A stretch of 33,017 bases of DNA from Actinomycetes bacterium (GCA_025464025.1 JAODBP010000214.1:1-33017); one strand, 5' to 3'; shown: positions 14,970 to 22,893, numbered from the stretch's first letter. Translations and numbers: made by a program. The notes: a model not told the origin generated them from the sequence alone.

Positions 14970-16322
14970 TCAGGCCTGGATGCGGGCCGAGGCGGCGTGG
15001 TGGCGGCGGACCATCGACTCGACGTCGGGGTGGACGAGGTGGCCGTCGGTCACGACGGGTTTGCCGGCGACGATCGTGTGCTTGGCCGACACGGGTCCGC
15101 AGCGCAGCCAGGCCTCGACCGGGTCGGACAGGGCGCCGGCGAAGCGCACGCCGTCGAGGGGCCAGGCCACGAGGTCGCCGCAGGCGCCCGGGGCCAGCAC
15201 GCCGATCTCGCCCTCGCGCCCGAGGCAGCGGGCGCCCTCGGTGGTGGCCAGGGCCAGCGCGTCGCGGGCACCGAACGACTGGGGGCCGTGGCGGAGCTTG
15301 GCCTGGAGCAGGGCGGTGCGGGCCTCGAGCCACAGCGATGCTGAGTCGGCCGAGGCCGAGCCGTCGCAGCCCAGGCCGACCGGCACGCCCGCGGCGCGCA
15401 GCTCGTGGACCCGGGCCAGGCCGACGCCGAGGATCATGTTCGAGCTCGGGCAGTGGGCCGCGCCGGTGCCCCACGCGCCCAGGCGGGCGATCTCCTCGTC
15501 GTTGGGCTGCACGCAGTGGGCCACCCACGAGCGGCTGGTGCCCCAGCCCACCTCCTCGAAGTACTCGACCGGTCGCTGCCCGAACCTCTCGACGCAGAAG
15601 ACGTCCTCGTCCTTGTCCTCGCACAGGTGGGTGTGCAGGCGGACGTCGAGCCGCTCGGCCAGCTCGGCGGTGCGGACCATCAGGTCCTTGGTCACCGAGA
15701 ACGGCGAGCACGGGGCCAGGGCGATGCGGACCATGGCGCCGGGGGAGCGGTCGTGGTGGCGGGCCACGGCGGCCTCGGACTCGGCGAGGATCGTGTCGTC
15801 GTCCTGCACGACCGAGTCAGGTGGGAGGCCGCCGTCCTTCTCCGACAGGCTCATCGAGCCGCGGGTCGGGTGGAAGCGCATGCCGAGGTCGACGGCGGCG
15901 GCGATCTCGGCCGAGAGCAGGTCGCCCCCGCCGGCCGGGTGCACGTAGAGGTGGTCGGTCGACGTGGTGCACCCGCCGAGGGCCAGCTCGGCCAGCCCGA
16001 CCCAGGCCGACACGTGGGCCGCCTCCTCGTCGAGCCGGGCCCACAGCGGGTAGAGCGTCTGGAGCCACTGGAAGAGCGTCCCGGTGATGGCCGGGGCGTG
16101 GGCCCGGGTGAGGTTCTGGTAGAGGTGGTGGTGGGTGTTCACCAGCCCCGGCGTCACCAGGCAACCGGCGGCGGAGACGACCTGGTCGGCCTGGGGCTCG
16201 TCGCCGGGGGCGCCCACCGCCTCGACCATCCCGCCGGTGACGGCGATCCAGCCGCCGGGGATCTCCCGGCCGTCGTCGCAGGTGACGAGCAGCTCGGCAT
16301 CGCGGACGAGCAGGTCGGCCAT
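14970..16322 (-). CDS. 8-oxoguanine deaminase
   Basis: A 450-residue amidohydrolase with all expected residues: H64 and H66 (NTHHHLYQ), H232 (LHTHLCED), H269 (SWVAHCVQP) and D320 (GLGCDGSASAD), plus HCPSSNMILG. The long N-terminal motif LTRAHAPAITGTLFQWLQTL is typical of the 8-oxoguanine deaminase/AtzB-like group. The enzyme hydrolyses 8-oxoguanine to urate and ammonia, feeding oxidised guanine into the urate pathway encoded upstream in the same operon. The ATG at 16322 was chosen over GTG 16328 because AGGAG is properly spaced only for the ATG. It starts 2 nt after the HpxZ-like stop and is the last gene before the terminator at 14914-14965. Related deamination of other guanine-like heterocycles is possible. 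Confidence 0.85.
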   Translation of the reverse strand: MADLLVRDAELLVTCDDGREIPGGWIAVTGGMVEAVGAPGDEPQADQVVSAAGCLVTPGLVNTHHHLYQNLTRAHAPAITGTLFQWLQTLYPLWARLDEEAAHVSAWVGLAELALGGCTTSTDHLYVHPAGGGDLLSAEIAAAVDLGMRFHPTRGSMSLSEKDGGLPPDSVVQDDDTILAESEAAVARHHDRSPGAMVRIALAPCSPFSVTKDLMVRTAELAERLDVRLHTHLCEDKDEDVFCVERFGQRPVEYFEEVGWGTSRSWVAHCVQPNDEEIARLGAWGTGAAHCPSSNMILGVGLARVHELRAAGVPVGLGCDGSASADSASLWLEARTALLQAKLRHGPQSFGARDALALATTEGARCLGREGEIGVLAPGACGDLVAWPLDGVRFAGALSDPVEAWLRCGPVSAKHTIVAGKPVVTDGHLVHPDVESMVRRHHAASARIQA

Positions 16323-16324
16323 GG

Positions 16325-16684
16325 TCACTCCTGGGGGTTGGAGACGTGGGCGTGGGTGATGCGCCAGCCGCCGGTCCGCCGGACCCAGACCTGCGTGCGC
16401 TGGATGGTGCGGCCGCCGCGCTCGAGCACGGCGAGGTGGAGCACGACGCCGGGGGCCAGGAGACGGGCGTCGTCGTGGAGCCAGGTGGCCACCGGGGTCG
16501 GAGCCGACGACGCCCGCAGGGCACGGACGGCCTCGAGGTCGAGCTGCGAGCCGTCGGGTCCGAACCGGCTGGTCGCCGGCTCGGTGTCGAAGAACGCGGT
16601 GGCGGTCGGCGCGTCGCCAGCGGCCAGCGCGTCCTCGTAGGCGTGGGCCGCGACAAGAACCTCGTCCACGTCGCTCACGCTCAC
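16325..16684 (-). CDS. HpxZ/AtzH-like (DUF3225, SnoaL-fold) protein
   Basis: A 119-residue NTF2/SnoaL-fold protein. The pattern AYEDALAAGDAPTATAFF, then FGPDG, then RTQVWVRRTGGWRITHAHVS follows that of AtzH/HpxZ proteins (DUF3225), which end in a QTWVR..GWR..AAHVS strand pair. HpxZ is encoded beside oxalurate catabolism genes in Klebsiella, and AtzH is needed by the AtzE amidase in cyanuric acid breakdown as a small partner or enzyme. Here it lies between the oxalurate-producing aminotransferase and 8-oxoguanine deaminase. The GTG at 16684 follows GGAGG with 7-nt spacing; two later in-frame GTGs (16678, 16669) are less well placed. The match is by pattern only, so a generic SnoaL protein is possible. 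Confidence 0.68.
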   Translation of the reverse strand: MSVSDVDEVLVAAHAYEDALAAGDAPTATAFFDTEPATSRFGPDGSQLDLEAVRALRASSAPTPVATWLHDDARLLAPGVVLHLAVLERGGRTIQRTQVWVRRTGGWRITHAHVSNPQE

Positions 16685-16766
16685 GCGATTCCTCCCCAGG
16701 GCTGCGCCCCGGACCCGTCGCCGCCCGGCTCGCTGGCGCTCGCGCGGTCGGACGCCCTCGCTGCGC
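16685..16766. other. 82-nt gap inside the urate operon with small hairpins
   Basis: The longest gap in the eight-gene operon. It holds the ribosome binding site GGAGG of the HpxZ-like gene and a 7-bp hairpin (CCGGGGC / GCCCTGG on the minus strand). Two related words of the GAGCGCAGCGAGG type are also present. It may be an RNA processing or attenuation site, or simply eroded repeat sequence. No coding frame is supported. Confidence 0.35.
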
Positions 16767-17963
16767 TCACGCGTAGACCTGCTGGGCGGCGGCGACGCCA
16801 CCGGTGCGGTCGAGCACCTGCTCGAGGGCGGCCAGCGTGGTGAGCACGGCCTCGGCCCGGGCGTTGTAGCCCATGGTGCCGATGCGCCAGATGCGGCCGT
16901 GGAGCGGCCCGAACGACGTGCCGATCTCGATGCCGTGCTCGTGCAGCAGCCGGGATCGGACGGCATCGCCGTCGACGCCGTCGGGGATCTCGACGCCGAC
17001 GACGTTGTGCATCTTGTGGGCTTGGTCGCCGAACACCTCGAGCCCGAGGCCGGACACCCCGGCGGCCATGGCCGCGCCGTGGAGGCGGTGGCGCTCGACG
17101 GCGACGTCCATGCCCTCGAGCAGCAGGATGCGAGCGCACTCGAGGGCGGCGTAGAGCATCGACGTCGCCTCGGTGTGGTGGTTCAGCCGCCGCTCGCCCC
17201 AGTAGTCGAGGAGCATGGCGATGTCGAAGTAGTTCGACCGGATGGCGCGACCGCGCGGCGCATCCGACGCGTCGCGGATGCCGGCCTCGACGTGCTTGCG
17301 GGCGACGATGCGCTCGACGGCGGCGGGCGACAGCGTGACCGGCGCGCTGCCCGACGGGCCGGCCAGGCACTTCTGGAGCCCGGCGCTCGCCGCGTCGAGG
17401 CCCCACGCGTCCATCGCGAAGGCGTTGCCGCCGAGCGACGCGGTCACGTCGGCGTAGAGCAGGGCGCCGTGGGCGTGGCACAGGTCCCCGAGCCCGTCGA
17501 GCGGCTGGCACATCGTCGTCGACGTGTCGCCCTGGACGGTGGCCACCAGCACCGGTTGCACCCGCTCGATGGCCTCGGCCAGCAGGTCGAAGGGCACGAC
17601 CTCGCCCCACGGCACCTCGACGGTGTGCACCTCGGCGTCGCACCGCTCGGCGATCTCCACCAGCAGGTGGCCGAAGCGGCCCAGGATCGGCACCAGCACC
17701 CGGTCACCGGGTTCGAGGAGCGACACGAGGATGGCCTCGATGCCGGCCCGGGCCGTGCCGTCGACGAGGAAGGTCGCGTCGTTGGCGGTGCGGAACACGC
17801 CCCGGTAGAGGGCCATGACCTGGGACATGGCGCCGGTCATGGCCGGGTCGAACTGGCCGATGAGCGGCTGGCTCATCGCGGCGAGGACCCGGGGGTCGGC
17901 GTTGATCGGCCCCGGCCCCATGAGCAGCCGGGTCGGCGGGACGAACGGGTCGAGGAGGTTCAC
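16767..17963 (-). CDS. pucG: (S)-ureidoglycine-glyoxylate aminotransferase (PucG-like)
   Basis: A 398-residue class V PLP aminotransferase. The start TRLLMGPGPINADPRVL is the family signature, and the PLP lysine is K198 in GLQKCLAGPSG, preceded by YADVTASLGG (the Asp binds PLP nitrogen). The C-terminal RIGTMGYNAR segment is typical of the AGXT/PucG branch. Within a ureide operon the expected reaction is (S)-ureidoglycine + glyoxylate to N-carbamoyl-2-oxoglycine (oxalurate) + glycine. Alanine- or serine-glyoxylate aminotransferase activity is the alternative by sequence alone; the neighbours decide. The GTG at 17963 overlaps the PuuE stop (GTGA), giving translational coupling. Confidence 0.88.
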   Translation of the reverse strand: MNLLDPFVPPTRLLMGPGPINADPRVLAAMSQPLIGQFDPAMTGAMSQVMALYRGVFRTANDATFLVDGTARAGIEAILVSLLEPGDRVLVPILGRFGHLLVEIAERCDAEVHTVEVPWGEVVPFDLLAEAIERVQPVLVATVQGDTSTTMCQPLDGLGDLCHAHGALLYADVTASLGGNAFAMDAWGLDAASAGLQKCLAGPSGSAPVTLSPAAVERIVARKHVEAGIRDASDAPRGRAIRSNYFDIAMLLDYWGERRLNHHTEATSMLYAALECARILLLEGMDVAVERHRLHGAAMAAGVSGLGLEVFGDQAHKMHNVVGVEIPDGVDGDAVRSRLLHEHGIEIGTSFGPLHGRIWRIGTMGYNARAEAVLTTLAALEQVLDRTGGVAAAQQVYA

Positions 17964-18892
17964 CGGGGGAACGTCTCGGCCCAGTGCCGGGCGATGTCGG
18001 CCCGGCGGCACACCCACACGTCGTCGTGCGACGTGATGTGCTCGACCAGCTTGGTCAGGGCGGCGAACCGGGCCGGGCGCCCGACGATGCGGGCGTGCAA
18101 CCCGATCGAGAGCATCTTCGGTGCCGTCGCCCCTTCGGCGTAGAGCACGTCGAACGCGTCGCGGCAGTAGGTGAGGAACTGGTCGCCCGAGTTGAAGCCC
18201 TGGGGCGTGGCGAAGCGCATGTCGTTGGTGTCGAGCGTGTAGGGCACGACCACGTGCGGCGTGCCCTCGACGTCGACCCAGTACGGCAGGTCGTCGGCGT
18301 AGGAGTCGGAGTCGTAGAGGAAGCCGCCGTGCTCGACGACGAGCTTCCGGGTGTTGGGGGAGTCCCGGCCGGTGTACCAACCGACCGGCGCCGAGCCGGT
18401 GAGCTCGGTGAGGATCCGCACCGCCTCGGCCAGGTGGGCCCGCTCGGTGTCGATGTCGACGTCCTGGTAGCTGATCCACCGGAGGCCGTGGCCCGCGACC
18501 TCGTGCCCGGCCGCGAGCAATGCCGGCGCGAGTGTGGGGTTCGCCTGCAGGGCGCGGGCCACGGCGAAGACGGTGAGGGGAAGGTCGTGCTCCTCGAAGA
18601 GCCGGAGCACGCGCCAGACGCCGGCCCGGCTGCCGTACTCGTAGAGCGACTCCATGCTGAGGTGCCGCTCGGGGAAGGCCTGGGCGGCCACGATCTCGGA
18701 GAGGAACGTCTCCGACGCCGGGTCGCCGTGGAGGACGTTGTTCTCGCCGCCCTCCTCGACGTTGAGCAGGAACGACACGGCGATGCGGGCGCCGCCCGGC
18801 CACCGCGGGTGGGGCGGCTCGGCGCCGTAGCCGACCATGTCGCGCGGGTAGCCCGACTTCGCCGGTGCGTCGCCCCAGCGGTCGACGGTCAT
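17960..18892 (-). CDS. puuE: Allantoinase PuuE (polysaccharide-deacetylase fold)
   Basis: A 310-residue protein of the NodB/polysaccharide deacetylase fold. It has text typical of PuuE: YPRDMVGYGAEPPHPRWPGG, SFLLNVEEGGENNVLHGD, YEYGSRAGVWRVLRLF, HEVAGHGLRWI and WYTGRDSPNTR. PuuE hydrolyses allantoin to allantoate without the metal requirement of DHOase-type allantoinases. The family length (about 300-310) matches. The ATG at 18892 overlaps the upstream amidohydrolase stop (ATGA), and its own stop overlaps pucG. It is cytoplasmic. Being followed by the aminotransferase and preceded by the allantoate hydrolase makes the assignment strong. Confidence 0.93.
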   Translation of the reverse strand: MTVDRWGDAPAKSGYPRDMVGYGAEPPHPRWPGGARIAVSFLLNVEEGGENNVLHGDPASETFLSEIVAAQAFPERHLSMESLYEYGSRAGVWRVLRLFEEHDLPLTVFAVARALQANPTLAPALLAAGHEVAGHGLRWISYQDVDIDTERAHLAEAVRILTELTGSAPVGWYTGRDSPNTRKLVVEHGGFLYDSDSYADDLPYWVDVEGTPHVVVPYTLDTNDMRFATPQGFNSGDQFLTYCRDAFDVLYAEGATAPKMLSIGLHARIVGRPARFAALTKLVEHITSHDDVWVCRRADIARHWAETFPR

Positions 18893-20130
18893 CGGCGGGC
18901 CAGCCCGTCGAGGTGCACCAGTGAGTCGGCCAGGAGCTGGGCGCCGGCGACGAGGTGCTCGGGGTCGGTGCGCTCCTCGGGCGCGTGGCTGATGCCGCCG
19001 ACGCTGGGCACGAAGATCATGGCGGCGGGCACGTGAGGGGCGAGGATCTGCGCGTCGTGGCCGGCGCCGCTCCACAGCTCGGTCCACGGCCGGGCCGACC
19101 GCTCGGCCTCGGCGCGCAGGGCGGTGAGCACGTCGGGGTCGGCGGCGATCGGCGGCACGAGCTGGCCCCAGCCGAGCGAGACCTCGACGCCCCGTCGGAG
19201 ACCGATCGCCTCGAGCCGCTCCTGCACCTCGGGTCGGGCCGCGGTGAGTTTGGTCAGGTCGTCGGCCCGCAGCTCGGCGCTGAGGCGCACCCGGCCGGGC
19301 ACGACGTTCCGCACGTTGGGCCAGGCCTGGATGTGCCCGCACGTGGCGACCCGCACGATGCCGTCTCGGGCCATGGCCTCGACGGCGAGCACGACCTCGG
19401 CGGCGGCCGCGAGGGCGTCGTGGCGCAGGTGCATCGGCGTGGTGCCGGCGTGGTTGGCGGCACCGGCCAGCTCGATGTCGAGGGCCTGGCGGCCGGTGAT
19501 GCCGAGCACGACGCCGAGGTCGAGGCCGCCGGCGTCGAGCACCGGCCCCTGCTCGACGTGGAGCTCGACGAAGGCGGCGACGGCCGACGTGTCCCACCGG
19601 GCGTCGTCGATGGCGGCCGGGTCGCCGCCGCAGTCGGCCAGGCGCTGGGCCAGCAGCACGCCCTCGTCGTCGGGGGCGGCGAGCTCGTCCGCGCTCACGT
19701 CGCCGACGAGCGCGCGGCTCCCGACCATGCCGTCGGTGCCGCGGGCACCCTCCTCGTTGGCGAAGGCCACGACCACGAGGTCGTGCGCCAGCTTCACCCC
19801 GGCGTGGCGCAGGGCGTCAGCCACCTCGACGCCGGCGACGACGCCGTAGGCCCCGTCGAGGGGGCCGGCCTCGACGACCGTGTCGAGGTGGCTGCCGGTG
19901 GCCAACCAGCGGCCCGAGCCGGTGCCGGCCCGGCGACCCACGAGGTTGCCGGCCGGGTCGACCTCGACCTGCAGCCCGGCGTCGTCCATCCAGCCGGCGA
20001 CCAGGTCGCGCGCCTCGACGTCGAGCGGGCCGTAGGCCTCTCGGGTGGTGCCGCCCTCGGGTGACCGGCCGATGCGGGCCAGCCGCTCGAGCCGGGCGAC
20101 GAGCCGCTCGCCGTCGATCACGGGGCTCAT
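18889..20130 (-). CDS. Allantoate amidohydrolase (AllC/HpxK-like M20 metallohydrolase)
   Basis: A 413-residue M20/M28-type amidohydrolase of the AllC/hydantoinase-carbamoylase family. Metal-site motifs are TGSHLDTV (His ligand), GPLDGAYGVVAG (bridging Asp), ANEEGARG (Glu ligand and base), VELHVEQGPVLD and, at the C-terminus, PSVGGISHAPEE (His ligand). The dimerisation insert carries GRQALDIELAGAANHAGTTP. Enzymes of this family release ammonia and CO2 from allantoate to give ureidoglycine, or act as N-carbamoyl-L-amino acid hydrolases or ureidoglycolate hydrolases; placement between uraD and puuE supports allantoate. The ATG at 20130 overlaps the uraD stop (ATGA). Confidence 0.88.
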   Translation of the reverse strand: MSPVIDGERLVARLERLARIGRSPEGGTTREAYGPLDVEARDLVAGWMDDAGLQVEVDPAGNLVGRRAGTGSGRWLATGSHLDTVVEAGPLDGAYGVVAGVEVADALRHAGVKLAHDLVVVAFANEEGARGTDGMVGSRALVGDVSADELAAPDDEGVLLAQRLADCGGDPAAIDDARWDTSAVAAFVELHVEQGPVLDAGGLDLGVVLGITGRQALDIELAGAANHAGTTPMHLRHDALAAAAEVVLAVEAMARDGIVRVATCGHIQAWPNVRNVVPGRVRLSAELRADDLTKLTAARPEVQERLEAIGLRRGVEVSLGWGQLVPPIAADPDVLTALRAEAERSARPWTELWSGAGHDAQILAPHVPAAMIFVPSVGGISHAPEERTDPEHLVAGAQLLADSLVHLDGLARR

Positions 20131-20630
20131 GCCAGGACCTGGTCGATGCGGAGGGCCGCGATGCGGCGGACCTGGGTCAGGGCGGTGGCCCGCTCCTCGG
20201 CCTCGTCGTGCTCGAGCCGTTCGGCGAGCGCCGCCATGACATCAGCGGGCCCCAGGCCGCGCACGGCGATGATGAACGGGAAGCCGAAGCGGTCGAGGTA
20301 GCGGGCGTTGCGGACCCGGATCTCATCGAGCACCGGGTCGTCGCCGGTGAGGCCGGCGCCCCGCTGCTCCTCGGTCGACGATGCCGTCAGCGGGCCGGCC
20401 ACGGCGAGCTGGGGGTGGGCCCGCAGGAGCGTGAGCACGTCGTCGTCGTCGAGCGTGCCGGCGGCGGCGTCGAAGGCACCGACCAGGGCGTCGCGGTCGG
20501 CGAAGGGGCGCTGCTCGAAGGCGGTGGCGGCCAGGGCTGGGCTGTCCTCGTAGACGTGCCCGAAGGTCGCCAGGAAGCCGGCCGCGTCGAGGGCGTTCAC
20601 GGCCTCGATCGACAGGGGGTCGACCGTCAT
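20127..20630 (-). CDS. uraD: OHCU decarboxylase (UraD)
   Basis: A 167-residue 2-oxo-4-hydroxy-4-carboxy-5-ureidoimidazoline decarboxylase. The helical family pattern is clear: FLATFGHVYEDSPALAATAF near the start (His of the active site), LLRAHPQLA in the middle and RNARYLDRFGFPFIIAVRG with the conserved RFGFPF. The enzyme decarboxylates OHCU stereospecifically to S-allantoin. The ATG at 20630 shares one base with the uraH stop, and the last bases overlap the allC-type gene. It acts directly after HIU hydrolase, encoded upstream. The longer frame starting at 20660 lacks support. Confidence 0.94.
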   Translation of the reverse strand: MTVDPLSIEAVNALDAAGFLATFGHVYEDSPALAATAFEQRPFADRDALVGAFDAAAGTLDDDDVLTLLRAHPQLAVAGPLTASSTEEQRGAGLTGDDPVLDEIRVRNARYLDRFGFPFIIAVRGLGPADVMAALAERLEHDEAEERATALTQVRRIAALRIDQVLA

Positions 20631-20950
20631 CAGCTGCCCCGGTACGTGGTGTACGACCACGGCGTCACCAGCAGGGCGACGTGGACGTGTTCGGCGCCGC
20701 TCGGGACGCCGAAGCGGATCGGCACCACGTCGAGGTACTCGTCGGTGCCGAAGTAGTCGCCGATGCCGTAGGTGAGGACGTAGCGGCCCGGTTCCAGGTC
20801 GGTGGCCAGCGGCTCGCCGGTGCGGCCGTCGGCGTCGGTCGTGGTGCGGGCCAGGACCTCGGGGATGTCGAGCCGGGCCAGCTCGATGGCGACGCCAGCC
20901 GCCGGCAGGCCCTTCGTCACGTCGAGCACGTGGGTGGTGAGTCGGGTCAT
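20630..20950 (-). CDS. uraH: 5-hydroxyisourate hydrolase (UraH, transthyretin-like)
   Basis: A 106-residue transthyretin-related protein. All hallmark residues are present: H7 in LTTHVLDVTKGLPAAG, R43 in TTDADGRTGEPL, H90 in HVHVALLVTP, and the C-terminal YRGS tetrapeptide (103-106). It hydrolyses the unstable urate-oxidation product 5-hydroxyisourate to OHCU; the active enzyme is a homotetramer. There is no signal peptide, so it is cytoplasmic. It starts 10 nt after the urate hydroxylase stop and is coupled to uraD. The identification is secure. Confidence 0.97.
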   Translation of the reverse strand: MTRLTTHVLDVTKGLPAAGVAIELARLDIPEVLARTTTDADGRTGEPLATDLEPGRYVLTYGIGDYFGTDEYLDVVPIRFGVPSGAEHVHVALLVTPWSYTTYRGS

Positions 20951-20960
20951 CTGACGCCCT

Positions 20961-22118
20961 TCAACGACACGGTCCCGTCACGATCGACTTGCAGATGCCC
21001 TCGATGATGTCGGACCCGTCGGTGTGGCGGAGCTCCTCGTACCAGGCCTCGGTGGCGGCGGCGTCGTGGGCGTGCGACGTGCGGGCCCGGTCGGCGGCCC
21101 GGCGCACGATGTCGGCGGCGCGGGGCACCCGCTCGTCGGAGTAGCGCTGGAGGGCGTCGACGACCGAGACGTTGGTGGTCTGGAGGTAGCCGGCCAGCAC
21201 GAGGGCGTCCTCCATGGCCATGCACCCGCCCTGGCCCAGGTCGGGCGCCGTCGTGTGGGCCGAGTCGCCGAGCAGGACGACCCGGCCGCGGGCGAAGCGG
21301 TCGATCGGCTCGTGGGTGTGGATCGAGACGTTGGTGACGGCCGTCGGGTCGAGCCCGTCGATGAGCCGCTGCACCAGCGGGTCCCAGCCCTCGAAGTGCC
21401 GGCGGAGCGCCTCCTGCGGATCGCCGCCGCTCGGGGTGGGGTCGGCCAGCGGCACGTCGAGGAAGAAGTACTGGCCGTCGCGCACCGGCATGGTCGAGAC
21501 CCGGCGGCCGTCGCCCACGTGCATCATCCACGTGTTGGGGTCGCCCAGGGCCAGCTCGTCGGGGACGAGGCCGTTCCAGTTGTGGTACCCGAGGTAGCAC
21601 CGCTCGGTCGGGCGTCCCACGACGTGGTCGCGCAGCTTCGAGTGGGTGCCGTCGGCGGCGATCACGAGGTCGGCCGCCAGCTCCTCGCCGCTCTCGAGGG
21701 TGACCGTGGCCTGTTCGCCGTCGTCGGCCACACCGGTGCAGCGCTGGCCGGTGCGAACGACGTCGCCGTCGATGGCGCCGAGGAGGAGGGCCTGGAGGTC
21801 GCCCCGGCGCACGGGGTAGGGGTGCTCGCCCACCCGCTCGACGAGGGGGGCGAGGCTGAACTCGCAGAGCGTCGTGCCGTGCTTGTCGCGGTAGCCCATC
21901 CGGTGCATCCGGCCGCCGACGGCGGCGACGTCGGCGCCGAGGCCGAGGGCGTCGAGCACCTTCACCCCGTTCGACCACAGCGAGATGCCGGCGCCGACGG
22001 GACGGAGCTCGCGCACCTGGTCGAGCACCCGCACGCGCTGGCCGCTGCGCTGGAGCGCGATGGCCGCGGTGAGGCCGCCGATGCCGCCTCCCACCACCAC
22101 CACATCCAGGTCACGCAC
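20961..22118 (-). CDS. hpxO: FAD-dependent urate hydroxylase (HpxO-like)
   Basis: About 385 residues, close to the 384 of HpxO. The dinucleotide fold is VVVVGGGIGGLTAAIAL, the DG motif AADGTHSKLRDHVVG, and the FAD-ribityl motif GDSAHTTAPDLGQGGCMAMEDA. This is a flavoprotein aromatic hydroxylase (group A). Directly upstream of uraH and uraD, its natural role is NAD(P)H- and O2-dependent conversion of urate to 5-hydroxyisourate, replacing uricase, which is absent here. The start is uncertain: ATG 22154 adds 12 hydrophilic residues and overlaps a repeated TGCATACA box, while GTG 22118 fits the family start and has GGACGG about 8 nt upstream, so it is preferred. First gene of the urate operon. 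A salicylate-hydroxylase-like substrate is the alternative without context. Confidence 0.88.
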   Translation of the reverse strand: MRDLDVVVVGGGIGGLTAAIALQRSGQRVRVLDQVRELRPVGAGISLWSNGVKVLDALGLGADVAAVGGRMHRMGYRDKHGTTLCEFSLAPLVERVGEHPYPVRRGDLQALLLGAIDGDVVRTGQRCTGVADDGEQATVTLESGEELAADLVIAADGTHSKLRDHVVGRPTERCYLGYHNWNGLVPDELALGDPNTWMMHVGDGRRVSTMPVRDGQYFFLDVPLADPTPSGGDPQEALRRHFEGWDPLVQRLIDGLDPTAVTNVSIHTHEPIDRFARGRVVLLGDSAHTTAPDLGQGGCMAMEDALVLAGYLQTTNVSVVDALQRYSDERVPRAADIVRRAADRARTSHAHDAAATEAWYEELRHTDGSDIIEGICKSIVTGPCR

Positions 22119-22153
22119 CGCGCTGTCCGTCCTCTCGTTCGGCGGGTTGACCA

Positions 22154-22165
22154 TGCATACAACGC
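22154..22165 (+). promoter_or_regulatory. TGCATACA box 1 in the gntR/urate operon intergenic region
   Basis: TGCATACAACGC at 22154-22165 matches TGCATACATTGC at 22232-22243 at 10 of 12 positions. Such AT-containing words are rare in this DNA, and the two copies bracket the divergent promoter region. FCD-type GntR proteins often bind sites with a GTATAC/ATAC-like core, so these are candidate GntR half sites. Binding is inferred. Confidence 0.4.
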
Positions 22166-22185
22166 CTGCAATGCTCAAAGCAACA

Positions 22186-22195
22186 GTTTGTTGAA
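22186..22195 (+). promoter_or_regulatory. Shared purine-regulon element, copy C (core only)
   Basis: GTTTGTTGAA at 22186-22195 matches copy B exactly and copy A at nine of ten. It sits in the gap between the urate operon and gntR. It overlaps the perfect inverted repeat CAACA-GTT-TGTTG (22181-22193). Across the 16 positions of copies A and B the match is 12 of 16. Confidence 0.5.
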
Positions 22196-22231
22196 TTCGT
22201 TGCTGGGCATGGGTCACAGCCGGAGGAGGTG

Positions 22232-22243
22232 TGCATACATTGC
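22232..22243 (+). promoter_or_regulatory. TGCATACA box 2, overlapping the gntR start
   Basis: TGCATACATTGC is the partner of the box at 22154-22165. It covers the first codons of gntR (GTG 22231 or TTG 22240), where a bound repressor would block its own transcription or translation. The ribosome binding site GGAGGAGG (22222-22229) lies immediately upstream. Confidence 0.4.
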
Positions 22244-22893
22244 GGTCCACACAGCCGTCGTCGTACGCCTCGATCTACGCCCAGCTCCGCCGCGAGCTGC
22301 TCACCGACGTGATCCCGGCCGGCACCCACCTCCGCGAGGTCGAGCTGGCCGAGCGGCTCCACGTCAGCCGCACTCCGGTGCGGGAGGCGCTGCGCCGGCT
22401 GGAGAGCGACGGCTTCGTCGAGCGGGCGCCGGGGGGCGGACTCGTCGCCACGACCACCGGGCCCGACGACCTCGGCGACATCGGCCTGCTGCGGGTCGAG
22501 ATCGACGGCCTGGCCGCCCGGTTGGCCGCGGTCCGGGGCACGGCGGCGAACTGGGACGAGGTGTTCTTCCTCGTGTCCCAGCTCCGCACGGCGGCCGACG
22601 AGGCCGAGCTGGCCCACGCGCACCTGCTCCTGCACCGCGAGATCTACGCCATCGCCTTCAGCCCGCGCATGGCCGCCTTCTTCAACAGCCAGCTGCTGCC
22701 CTACGTCGAGGAGGCCGTGAACGTGGGTCCGGGCAAGGAGTCCGATCCGGAGGGTGCGTTCCACCAGCACGTCGCCCTCGTCCGCACGCTGGCCGACGGC
22801 GATGCCGAAGCGGCCGAGCGGGCGGCGCGGGAGCACGCCGGCTCCGGCCTGCGGTTCGCCAAGACGGCCGCCGAGATGGCGGCCGGCTCGTGA
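22240..22893 (+). CDS. GntR-family regulator, FCD (FadR/VanR) subfamily
   Basis: About 217 residues. The winged helix-turn-helix spans residues 5-70, with SYASIYAQLRRELL, then LAERLHVSRTPVREALRRLE (recognition helix) and GFVERAPGGGLVA (wing). The C-terminal FCD domain carries the metal/ligand-binding pattern LLLHREIYAIAF, FHQHVALV and AREHAG. The start is decided by the ribosome binding site: GGAGGAGG at 22222-22229 leaves about 9 nt to TTG 22240 but only 1 nt to GTG 22231. It faces the urate operon and overlaps the FmdA-type gene by 4 nt (GTGA). It is the only pathway-linked regulator in the island and probably represses both divergent units, and perhaps the amidohydrolase and xanthine dehydrogenase operons, until a ureide or related acid binds. 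Confidence 0.92.
   Translation: MRSTQPSSYASIYAQLRRELLTDVIPAGTHLREVELAERLHVSRTPVREALRRLESDGFVERAPGGGLVATTTGPDDLGDIGLLRVEIDGLAARLAAVRGTAANWDEVFFLVSQLRTAADEAELAHAHLLLHREIYAIAFSPRMAAFFNSQLLPYVEEAVNVGPGKESDPEGAFHQHVALVRTLADGDAEAAERAAREHAGSGLRFAKTAAEMAAGS

Noticed and set aside
22119..22239. Possible purine or guanidine-type riboswitch before the urate operon or gntR
   Set aside because: The gap is too short and lacks the conserved junction sequences of purine, PRPP or guanidine riboswitches; operator-like boxes explain its structure better.
21024..22889. Long N-terminal extension of the FmdA-type frame (to 21024)
   Set aside because: The extension is antisense to the urate hydroxylase and out of frame with gntR; homology begins at GTG 22890, which overlaps the gntR stop.
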